From Phallusia mammillata (taxonomy: Eukaryota; Chordata; Ascidiacea; Phlebobranchia; Ascidiidae): a DNA stretch of 64,000 nucleotides. Where the stretch lies: contig QLIY01000074.1 in the NCBI GenBank assembly GCA_003260075.1, positions 1 through 64,000 on the forward strand, read 5' to 3'. The number at the start of each line of letters is the position of its first letter. Position 1 is the stretch's first letter. Positions 1 to 12,700 of the stretch are shown in pieces. The notes below the pieces were generated by a model. That model did not search any database and was not told the DNA's origin. It was given only the letters and a program-made list of their open reading frames with translations. A program made the position numbers and the translations under genes.

Positions 1-161
1 TTGCTCTACCGAAAAAAAAAAAAAAATCAAACGTCTTGTTTTCTTTACCCATCATGGCGACAATTAAAAGGAAAACTAAAATATCAAAGACAACAAAATT
101 TTGTGTTAACACATATTCACTACTTTAGGTGAAAATATACTAAGATGTTTTACCTGTTTAG

Positions 162-2530
162 TTCGACACAACTTGGGAAGAGGTGGAAGATGGGTGTGTT
201 GTGCATTACGTGTGTGGCCCTGAGCGTCACACCAACTCATGTGGTGTTGTACGAACCACGCACAATACACGAGACGATTGTCCTACTAAAGAAGAGTTTA
301 ATGACTGCTATGCTGATGAATATCTGATGGAATCTGATTCAGGGAACACATGTTGTGTTAACTACACCTGCAGTAAGTGACAAAAAAAAAAACTTATTAT
401 TTTCGAATACCAGCTAAAGGCTTTTGGTGCCCATTCTCCGGCATTTTTAGGTTTTTTTGCATTATTTTTTATACATATCAACACACACATTTTTAGTAAT
501 CAGATTTTGGTGAAACTGTTTATGTTATACTTGTCAGCGTGAAACAATATGGTCATGCGCACTTTTTTGTATCATTAAGGTTGCAATGATTCCCTTGCCC
601 CTCAACCAATCGAATGCAACGCTCCAGGCCAGTACAACGACACAGTCAATGATCCAGACTCCCGATGCTTTGAAAAACCTGTTTGCGAATGCGACACAGA
701 AATTTCAGTTCTTCGAGCTCAATGTGACAGTTACACTGAAGCTGAGGCAAACTGCTCTTCAAGAGACGATCGCTCTGTGTTTAGAATCCACGATCCTACT
801 GGATCTGGCCCAAACCCGTGTTGCCCTACATGGTCCTGTGAGTGCGACCCTTGCTCCAACCAAGAAAGACCAAAATGTCCTCCCCATTATGAAGCTGTTG
901 ATATCAGCGAACCTACTGATTGCTGCAGAGACTGGAAGTGTATTTGTTATACCTGTCAGGCGATGCTTAACGGTGAAGTTCATAGGCTTAATCCGGGTGA
1001 AAACGTTACTTTGACGAACCGAAGCAATAACTGTGACGTACGAGTTCGTTGCTTACACACACGACTAAGAAATGACGAGTATTCGTGCCACGAGATGGAA
1101 ACAGAATATCGAGAGGAAACGACGTGTCTGACTAAGCAGGAGTATGAGGAACAGCACTGCCACCTGGAGGGATCTTACGCAGTAGAAAGAGATAGCACTG
1201 ACGTATGCTGCCAAAGATATACTTGTGGTACGTGTTTTTGCACGTAATATTAAAAACATTTAACAAGGCTAATTTTACCTTATTTTTTTTTGCATTTAGT
1301 TAAATTTTACACTAATTGCACTTTTGGATACCACTTATTTTTGCATGCCACTTGTTTTTATTAGTATTTTATTTTGCCCATTTGTTGTATTAAATATGTA
1401 TATTTTTGTTTGGGCACATTTTACCAGGATTTGTTCTTGCTTTATTGCTTCAGAGTGTAATTCCTGTACTCTACTGATTTGTGGAGGACTTGGAACCAAA
1501 AACAACTACACGAGACCAAACGAAACATGCTGTCCCGAAGAAAACTGCACTTGTATCTACAATGACGTCAAAAAGTGTCCCGAAGAATTTCTTGTGTACA
1601 TGGAAGGAGTAGAGTGCCCGGATTGTATCTGTCCTGACGGCTGCAACCACACAGACCACACCTATGCAAACTGCACGGAGTACCTTGGATGCCATGTTGA
1701 AGGTGTGTGGTTATTTATGTTGAAGTTGCGGTTATAAAATTAAAAATGATGCAAAGGGTCTGTTTGCTTGTATGGACCCAGCACTGTTGTTAGATTTTTT
1801 ACCCATCACCTATAATTTATAACCATTGCTTTTTCGTTTTTGTAGTGACCCAGCAGGATTTTTGTGCATGCGCATTACAGAGCGAGTGCAAATGTAATCC
1901 TAACCTCTGTCCTGAACCGCCGCAATGTGGCAAGTGTCAGCATTACACCACTGTCGCAAACAGCTCCGAATCGGTTCACGACCAGTGCCACGGCTGCTGT
2001 AACGTGTATCAATGTGTGACAACACCTTGTGATCCGGACTATGACGTAATCGGTGTTCCCGACGGCTACAAATTGGTTTGGGACAACAATACGTGTTGTC
2101 CTAATGTGACATGTGACGCATGCTTCTGGGAGGAAGAGAAGATTGAGGTACGATATGCCCTGCCAGAAACGCTTGTTTTTGCCACAACTAATAATGAAGA
2201 GCCTTTTGATTAAATACTCAATTAAGGCTAAAAAAAGGTTTTAAAACCAACGTAACCCAGCGTTTACCTTAAAATAGTAAGTGCATCGACAACCAGTAGC
2301 ATCATGTTTGTTGTAGTTTGGTAAGTTTTGAGAGTCAAGGAAGATATAAGCATAAATCTTACAATATTTTATATGTGATTGAATAAACTTAGTACGTTTT
2401 TTTTTTAAATAAACAACATACGTTTTTGTGACCTACACATTAGAATGCCTTCCATTAGGTCTTGTTAAAAAAATCGCTTTTTAGGCGGTAATGCAAAAAA
2501 AGTTACTGTTTTTCACCAGTGATAATCGGT

Positions 2531-2579
<49 letters not shown>

Positions 2580-3741
2580 GATTCCCGATGACGGTGGATG
2601 TGAGGTGAAGCACGTTTGTTCAAATAAACAATACACAAACTCAAACTCCTGCTACGTACTCGAGGAAATTTTTAATCCAAGAAGCAAGTGTCAAAAACCG
2701 CATGAATACAAATGTAATGAAGATCAAAAGTTGATTGAAGTTCCATCAACCGACCCGTGCTGCCTAAACTACACATGTGGTGCGTCATTTTTCGTATTTT
2801 GCGTGAATATCGTTGTTTTAAATGCAAAGGAAATTGTAAAGCTGTCTCTGCTTATCATTGGCACACAACGTTAAAACTATCAAACACATACCTGCAAAAC
2901 AAGACAAAAAATCGGTGTATTATTTTTTGCATTTGTTATTTATATATGTAAGTGAGTGTTCTCATGTTTCAGCCTCGTTTCAGAAAGTAATAGTTTTAAA
3001 AACATTTTGCAGTTTGCAATCCCGACTACGTACCACCTCCTATGGAATGTTCCAATGGTGAAAAATCAATCGTTGTTCCTGCCGAGGGTTCAGTGTGTGC
3101 TCATTCTAAATGCGTTTGCCTAAACGATACTGAAGAATACAAAAACGTTTGTCCTGGATGTCAAGATCCATCGAAAGAGTGTCTGAACAATTCCAACAAA
3201 GAATTAACTACCAGACATGTGGAGGGACAATGTTGTCCAATTTACAACTGCATTTGCAAACCCCCCCCCCCCATACAAAACCATTTGTCATGGATATCAA
3301 GAGGCATGGGAAAAGTGTCAGAACAATTCCAATAAGGATTTCACTGTCACACTGGTGGAGGGACAATGTTGTCCAATTTACAACTGCGTTTGCAAACCAG
3401 TATGCCAAGCACCGATGGAATGCCCGGAGCATTACAATACATATGACGACCGAAATGAATGCAATTGCATTGAAAGAATGTGCAATTGTAGTGCATGTTT
3501 GGACAGCAATGGAAACCCCCACGACCTCCACGAAAGTTGGAATGAGACAAACAGTGGCGGCAGTGGATGCACAAACTATGAGTGCAAGCACCATTCAAAA
3601 GCTCACGATGAATGTTTCGAACCTTCGATAATTCCGTGTCCACTTGTTGAAGAAAAGGAAGGCTACATTTTGATTGAAGAGAATTGTTGTAACACCTCAG
3701 TGTGTAATGACTGTTTCCTACCGGACGGAACCGTCAAACCG
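162..3741 (+). CDS. Gene 1, tandem block A (six exons of cysteine-rich modules)
   Basis: The exons are 162-372, 580-1227, 1454-1702, 1846-2147, about 2520-2779 and 3013-3741. They join in consistent phase: codons are split after the first base at four junctions, and the junctions after 2147 and 3741 fall between codons. The first exon encodes a module with W-E-E-V-E-D-G-C and ends C-C-V-N-Y-T-C. The second holds two modules with a T-D-C-C-R-D-W-K-C core. Two breaks are visible. C45 at 2533-2577 replaces the 5' part of the fifth exon, and the bases right after the apparent acceptor (2518-2519) would give in-frame stops, while the same exon in block B is intact. C12 at 3261-3272 in the sixth exon shifts the frame in place of a segment present in block B. 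Confidence 0.8.
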
Positions 3742-6700
3742 GTAAGTAATAATTAACAACAAAAGTTGACTATATTTGTCCGATAAGGCAAGGTTAGGTT
3801 CTGTCTTTTTTGAAACACAGTTTTAATTCACCGGAAAAAAACATTCAGACCTCTTGTTATTTTTACCCCACAACTAAACCTCCGATAACTAAAATTGCAA
3901 GACGATTTTGTATTAACATAGATTCCAGCTTTAGGTGAAAATACATTAGAATATTTTACCTTTTTAGTTCGACACAACGTGGCAAGAGGTGGAAGATGGG
4001 TGTGTTGTGCATTACGTGTGTGGCCCTGAGCGTCACACCAACTCATGTGGTGTTGTACGAACCACGCACAATACACGAGACGATTGTCCTACTAAAGAAG
4101 AGTTTAATGACTGCTATGCTGATGAATATCTGATGGAATCTGATTCAGGGAACACATGTTGTGTTAACTACACCTGTAGTAAGTGACTGGAAAACTAACT
4201 TATTATTTTCGAGTACCTACCAAACTCTTTTTGGTACACATTCTCCGCCATTTTTACATTTCTTGTTTAAATTTATGTTTTAAAACACACATTTTTAGAT
4301 ATCAGTTTTTGATTAAACTATTTTTTACTTGTCAGCGTGAAACAAAAAAAATTACTTGTCAGCATGAAACAATATTGTGATACGCATTTTTGTGTATCTT
4401 TAAGGTTGCAATGATTCCCTTGCCCCTCAACCAATCGAATGCAACGCTCCTGGCCAGTACAACGACACAGTCAATGATCCTAATTCCCGATGCTTTGAAA
4501 AACCTGTTTGCAAATGCGACACCGAAATTTCAGTTCTTCGAGCTGAATGTGAGAGTTACTCTGAAGCTGAGGCGAACTGCTCTTCAAGAGACGATCGCTC
4601 TGTGTCCAAAATTCATGACGCCCCTGGAACTGGCCCAAACCCGTGTTGCCCTACATGGTCATGTCAGTGTGACACTTGCTACAACCAAACAAGGCCAGAG
4701 TGTCCTATGTATTATGACGCTATTGACTTCAGCGATCCAACTGATTGCTGCAGAGACTGGAGGTGTATTTGTTATACCTGTCAGGGCAATTTTAACGGTG
4801 AAGTTCATAGGCTTAATCCGGGTGAAAACGTTACTTTGACGAACCGAAGCAATAACTGCGACGTACGAGTTCGTTGCTTACACACACGACTCAAAAATGA
4901 CGAGTATTCGTGCTTCGAGATGGAAACAGAATATCGAGAGGAAACGACGTGTCTGACTAAGCAGGAGTATGAGGAACAACACTGCCACCTGGAGGGATCT
5001 AAGGCAGTGGAAAAGGATAGCACCGGCAAATGTTGTCAAGATTACACATGCGGTACGTGTTTTTACATGAATTAAGATTAATAACATATAACAAGGATAC
5101 TTTTACCTTTTTTGCATTTAGTTGAATTTTACACTAATTGCAAGTTTGAATACCACTTAACCCACGTTTTACTTGAAACGTTTTGCTTTTATGAGTATAT
5201 TATGTTGCTATTTTATTGTATTTAATGCAACTAATTTTGTTTGGGCACATTTTATCAAGATTTGTTCTTGTTTTTTTTGCTTTAGAGTGTAATTCCTGTA
5301 CTCCACTGATTTGTGGAGGACTTGGAACCAAAAACAACTACACGAGACCAAACGAAACATGCTGTCCCGAAGAAAACTGCACTTGTATCTACACCGACAT
5401 CAAATATTGTCCCGAAGAATTTCTTGTGTACATGGAAGGAGTAGAGTGCCCGGATTGTATCTGTCCTGACGGCTGCAACCACACAGACCACACCTATGCA
5501 AACTGCACGGAGTACCTTGGATGCCATGTTGAAGGTGTGTGGTTATTTATGTTTAAGTTGCGGTTAAAAAATTAAAATTGATGCACAGGGACTGTTTGCT
5601 TGTGTAGATCCAGTACTGTTGTTGTATTTTTCACCCATCACCTGTGACCAATAATAGTACAGTAAACATTGGTTTTATTGCATAACTATTGCTCTTTCGT
5701 TTTTGCAGTGACCCAGCAGGACTTTTGTGCATGCCCATTACAGAGCGAGTGCAAATGTAATCCTAACCTCTGTCCTGAACCGCCGCAATGTGGCAAGTGT
5801 CAGCATTACACCACGGTCGCAAACAGCTCCGAATCGGTCCACGACCAGTGCCACGGCTGCTGTAATGTTTACCAGTGTGTGACCACGCCTTGTGAGCCTG
5901 ATTACGACGTAATCGGTGTTCCTGATGGCTACAGATTGTATAAGAACAGCAGTATGTGTTGTCCTATTCTAGTATGTGACACATGCTTCTGGGGAGAAGA
6001 GATCATTGAGGTACGATATGCGCTGTCAGGCATGCTTGTGTCTTACGCAAATAATAAAAAAGTTTAAATTAGGTGCATACCTAAGTTTAAAAAATAGTAT
6101 TATAGCTAAAAATAGGCAATAAGCAATAATAAAAAAACAATGACTGCATCAAGTATCATATTTTTGCTTTAGACTGGTACAAATTTAGAAAAGATAACAA
6201 ACATACCTTTTTAAAAGCCTTAAAGTGTAATTTAGTACAAAACGCACATTTTTGTACCTCATGCTACGAAACAACTTATCTCAGTCCTGTCAAAGAAACA
6301 AAGACATTGATTTAACACACAGTAACATCAAAAGTTTCTTATAATTCTAAAGTGAATTTTAACGGTATTATTACTGTGCAGATTGGAGGTTTGACTGCAA
6401 TTCCCGATGTGGGTGGATGTGTGATTGAATACCGTTGTTCAGAAGAACAATATACAAATTCTTGTCATATACTACGAGAAAATAACAATCCAAGAAACAG
6501 TTGCAATAAAACACACGGTCAATACGAATGCAAAGAAGATGATCAAAAATTAATCGAAGTTGAATCAACCGACCCGTGCTGCCGAAACTACACATGTGGT
6601 AGGTCATTTTTTGGTCCTTTGTTATAATATTGTTTGTAAGTGGCCAAGAAATTTGTGAAGCTGGTTATTAATTTTTGCTTAACTTTACCACAAAATGTTA

Positions 6701-9700
6701 AAAATCTTAAACACATGTCAGCAAAACAAAAGCTCATTGTATTATTTTGCGGACTCCACATGTTTAAGTATAAAACATACATTTTAAAAACTTTTTGCAG
6801 TTTGCAATCCCGACTATGTACCACCTCCAAAGGAATGTTCTAATGGTTCAAAATCAATCGTTGTTCCTCCTGAAGGATCAGTGTGCGCTTATTCTGACTG
6901 CGTTTGCTTAAATGATACTGAAGAATACAAACACGTTTGTCCTGAATATCAAGAGAAATGGGACGATTGCAAGAACACTTCCATCAAGGAATTCACTATC
7001 AGATATGTAGATGGCCAGTGCTGTCCAATTTATGACTGCGTTTGCTTGAACGATTCTGAAGAACACAAAACCGTTTGTGATGGATATCAAGAGAAATGGG
7101 GCGAGTGCCAGAACAATTCCATGAAGGAATTCACTATCAGACATGTGGAGGGGAAGTGCTGTCCAATTTATGACTGTGTTTGCAAACCAAAAGAACTCTG
7201 CCCAGAAATTATTGCTATCGATTGCCGCAACGGATATGTGTCCTATAAAGACGAAGATGAATGTGGTTGTATTTACGAAAACTGCAAATGTTGGTCCTGT
7301 AAGGATAACACTGGATATCATCATTGGCCTTTTATCGGCAAATGGAATGAGACGAATAGTGATGGCAATGGTTGCACAAATTATGAGTGCGATATTATAA
7401 AAAAACCCAATGAGAATGAAGATGGATGCTTTGAACCTTCAATAATTCCGTGTCCGACCGTTGAAGAGAAAGAAGGCTACGTTTTGGTTGAAGAGAATTG
7501 CTGTAACACTTCGGTGTGTAATGACTGTTTCCTACCTGACGGCACTGTTAAAGAGGTAAGTGCAAGAATAGGTAAAATAAACAAACGTATTAAGTTCAAA
7601 TCTGCAGTAAACAGTTCACTGTTAGATGAATCTTTTCAAGTGAAAAACAAACTATCACCCTAATTTAGAAGGTCGGTGGCCGTAAATCAATCATGGGCAA
7701 CTTTGGTAAATAAAAAACTTCCAAAAGAAAATTTTAAAATCAACAAAAGTAAAAATCATATATAATGAGTAGATAATGCAAAACAGTATCTTCAGCACAT
7801 TTACAGAACTGGTTACATTTATTAACCAGACTTAATTGAGTTTTGGTACGGTTTACCAAACCAAAAAAGGGACTTTCGTATTTTTGGTTTAAGATTAAGG
7901 GTTGTTAATCGGACGTTAATGCAAATTAACCGTAATATTTCGACTTTTTAGTTTGGTTCATCGTGGCAAGAGGTGGAAGATGGGTGTGTTGTGCATTACG
8001 TGTGCGGTCCTGAGCGACATACCAACTCATGTGGTGTTGTACGAACCACGCACAATACACGAGATGATTGTCCAACGAAAGAAGAGTTTAATGATTGCTA
8101 TGCTGATGAATATATGATAGAATCTCCTTCAGGGAACACTTGTTGCGTTAACTACACCTGCAGTAAGTCACTATACAGTTATTGTTATTTACCATTCATT
8201 AGAAGGGATATTAAGGGCGTTTGCCTAAAGTACCTCACCCAAAAAAGTCCCATGCAAACGACATTTAACATGGTTTCTAATAATACCAGTGCTTACAAAT
8301 TTTCAGATATTTTAACGTAATGTAGATTAATTGCTTACAACATTTTTTTTACTGGCACTGGATATCCCAATTTAACTCTTCCCTCAAAACGATTTACATT
8401 TTATACCTGCACAAATATTTTTCACCGTTTTTTCAAAGGCTGTTATTAATGCTCTAATTTTGTGTGTTTTTAGGTTGCAATGCGTCCCATGCCCCTAAAC
8501 CTTTGGAATGCAACGATCCTGGCCAGAACAGCGGCACAGACGATAATCCTGATTCCCGATGCTTTAAAAAACCTGTTTGCGAATGCGACACAGAAATTTC
8601 CGTTCTTCAAACTGAATGTGAGAGTTACTTGGAAGCTGAGGCAAACTGCTCTTCAAGAGATGACCGCTCTGTGTTCAAAATTTATGACGCCCCTGGAACT
8701 GGCCCAAACCCATGTTGCCCTACATGGTCATGTGAGTGTGACCCTTGCTCCAACAAAACAAAGCCAATGTGTCCTCCGTTTCACGAACTTATTGACATCA
8801 GCGAACCGACTGACTGCTGCAGAAAATGGAAATGTGAATGCAGCACATGTCAAAAGAGGCTTAACGACCAAGACTACATCCTTCACCCTTACCAAAACGC
8901 GACTTTGGTAAATCAAACCAGTCACTGTGCCATTCGTGTTCGTTGCTTGCCGCCCCCCCCCCTACTGATTGTTGCAAGGACTGGAAGTGTATTTGTTATA
9001 CTTGTCAGGGTACTTTTAACGGTGAAGTTCATAGGTTTACTCCGGGTGAAAACGTTACTTTGAAGAACCAAATCGATAACTGTGCCATTCGTGTTCGTTG
9101 CTTACACACACGAATCGGTGACGAGTATTCGTGTCATGAGTTGAGGACAGAGCATGAAGAGGCAACAACGTGTTTGACCCAGCAACAGTATGAGGATAAA
9201 CATTGTAACCGGACCGGGTCGTACGCAATGCCGGTTGATAGATCTGAACCCCCCCCCCCAAGAATACATATGCAGTAAGTGTTTTACAATTTATTTGTAA
9301 ACCTTCAAAGACGTAACTGGTAAATAAATACCCTATGTCGTTTTAGACATTACTGCATTACATGCGTTTAGCAAAGTAACCGTTCCTTACAGCTGATGTG
9401 TAAACATTTAATAGTTGTGTGAACTATTGGCCGATAAGTTTTACTATTCTATTAGTAAGCATACAGTAAGCATCTTTGACTATATTTTACCATTAATTAA
9501 TTGTTGTTTGTAAATGATTTAAATGTTAAAGCAACCACTAATAAATATTTTCCATGTAGCATGCGACGAACCTGACATGGTCTTTTGCTCTTATCCTGGT
9601 GAAAAAGTCGTCCAAGGTTGCAACACCACTGAAGAATGTCCCTGTTTGGAATGCAACTGCACAGATAACGCCGAGCTTCTTAAACTGGAGTGCCCCAGTT

Positions 9701-12700
9701 ACAGTAATGCTTTACTTAACTGTGGGTACTGCAACGTTCCTGTAGCATCAACAGAGATATCTTCCTACGGACCGTGTTGTCCTGTATACAATTGCGAAAG
9801 CAAATGCAATGACACAATAGTCGAAACAACATGTCCAACCGGTTACATATACAACAATGTGAGGGACAGTTGCGGTTGTCATGATCCTATTGCTTCAGGT
9901 TGCGTTTGCAACTCTTGTCAGGATGGCAACGGTGGTTTACATCTTGAAAGCGACATATGGTCAGAGTTAGACAACAGCGGTTGTAATCAGAACTATACCT
10001 GCGTGCTTAGTAAGGAAAAGCAACGCGAAGACAGCGAACGATGTTACAACGGAACACAACTCGAGGCGATCTGTCCTCCGCCGAAAGACTGCGGCTCCTG
10101 TGATACTAGAATGGAAGTAACCTACAACGCGACTCAAATCGACCCGAACCCTTGCTGTGTGGAAGATTACTGCGGTGAGTTTAACCTACTAGGACACAAA
10201 CAAAATTTGTAATCCTTTTGTTAATGTGGGGATTTTTCACTCAGAACCACCGACGTGTCCGTCTTCATCAACCTACCAGACACAAAACTGCCAATCATTT
10301 GAAGAGGTAGAAAGTTACAAAGCGAATCCTTCCGACTGCTGTGACTCTTTCAGATGTGGTAAGTCTTATACAAAAACCTGATTAAAGGTAAATAATTAAG
10401 TAAAACAAGCGTTAACTGGATAAACGAAAAAGCCGATGACATTGATGTATATGTTCGTTTTATTGGTCCGGCTTTCAGATATAATTAAAGTCAGGAGGCA
10501 GATGCCAACATGCGAAATAGACATTCATGCACGAATTTGACATATTAGTAATCGCAGTGTAGAAATTTAAAAATAACATGAATTTTAGTAAAACTTTGCT
10601 ACGTGGTTTTGTTTGTAGATTTTATTCGCAGACAAATACCATACCGCTTTGTACAAGGCACATGCTATTTTAAATGTATTTCGTTTTTTTTACAGTATGC
10701 AAAGAGCCGGAATATTCATCTATACCACTAGAGTGCAACGAGCCTGGTAAAATTTCGGCCCCCTTTACAAACGGAGAAAACACCTGTTATCAGTGTATTT
10801 GCAGTGATGAAACGGCAGTGCTTGCAGCTGAATGTCCAGGCTATAAACAGGTAGCAGAGAACTGCACAGGTTTAAGAAGCACCATAGTAGTGAACGCGGG
10901 TGAAAGCAGTGGTGAATACGAATGCTGCCCTGAGTACAAATGCGAATGCAGAGGAGGAACTGTGGACAATTGTGATGATGGCTACAAAATTATAGACATT
11001 CGCAAGCCTAATGATACGTGCCCCTTACAAACGTGCTGTTGCGACAGTTGTGCATTACAAAACGGCACTCGCATAACCCGGGGTTCAAACATCAAAATTC
11101 CTGACGAATACGGATGTACAAGAACGCATTTGTGCTCCAACAACAGATTGACGGCTTCCGACGATGCATGCTCAGTGTGCTTAGAACTTCAAGAAATAAA
11201 CCGGGAAACATGTACTACAAAAGACCAATATGAAAGTGAAGTGTGCAAAGACTACGAACATGCCGTGGAGCTATTTGGTGGTATTCCGCAGCCGTGTTGT
11301 GTAGAATACAACTGCACTTGCAGCCCTTGTGGGGACGATTACAAAGAATATCCAGATGATATACCCAATGCATGTGAGATGTACACTTTGTCTACAGTAG
11401 CAGAAAACCCTCGACAAGAATGCTGTCCGACACACAAAATAGTCTGCAATGCAACGGCTGTTACTCCTGTTCCAGAATGCCCCGAAAATCATTTCCCAGT
11501 CGAACTGGCTGAAAAGGATCCGGCCACAAACGGGTGCTGCAACAAATACGTTTGCAGGTGTGACGTTTGTGAGTTAGAGAATGGTGAGGTGAAAAACCTT
11601 CACGATACTTGGACTGAGACTGTACTCAACGGCTGCAATGTAACTTGGGAATGCAGCTCAATGCGACTGAACGAATCCGACCTGGAATCATGCCACGTGG
11701 CCGTCAAGACAAGAGACCCGAGAGATAGTTGTCTGTCTCAATCCGAGTATGAAAACAAAAACTGTCTGCAGTACGAACTTGCTGTCGCGAGCTCCGTTGA
11801 TGTAGATCGCTGTTGCGACGATTTTGTTTGCGAATGCAATAGTGTGGATGTTCTTGAGACAATCTGTCCCAATTACACATTGACCTGCAGCGCGTTGACA
11901 GAAGAAATAACTGCTGGTGGTCTGCCTGGCACTCCCCCCCCCCACGAATACGGATGTACAAGAACGCATTTGTGCTCCAACAACAGATTGAAGGCTTCCG
12001 ACGATGCATGCTCAGTATGCTTACAACTTCAAGAAATAAACCGACAAACATGTACAACAAAAGAACAATATGAAAGTCAAGCATGCGAAGACTACAAACA
12101 TGCCGTGGAGTTATTTAGTGGTATTCCGCAACCGTGTTGTGTAGAATACAACTGCACTTGCAGCCCTTGTGGAGACGATTACATAGAATATCCAGATGAT
12201 AAACCCAATGCATGTGAGATGTACACTCCGTCTACAGTGGCAGAAAACCCTCGACAAGAGTGCTGCCCCACATACAAAATAGTCTGCAATGCAACAGCTG
12301 TTACCCCTGTTCCAGAATGCCCTGAAAATCATTTCCCAGTCGAACTGGCTGAAAAGGATCCGGCCACAAACGGGTGCTGCAACAAATACGTTTGCAGATG
12401 TGACGTTTGTGAGTTAGAAAACGGTGAGGTTAAAAACCTCCACGATACTTGGACTGAGACTGTACTCAACGGATGCAACGTAACTTGGGAATGCAGCTCA
12501 CAGCGACTGAACGAATCCGACCTGGAGTCATGCCACGTAGCCGTCAGGACAAGAGACCCTAGAGATAGTTGTCTTTCTCAATCCGAGTATGAAAACAAAA
12601 ACTGTCTGCAGTACGAACTTGCTGTCGCGAGCTCCGTTGATGTAGATCGCTGTTGCGACGATTTTGTTTGCGAATGCAATAGTGTGGATGTTCTTGAGAC

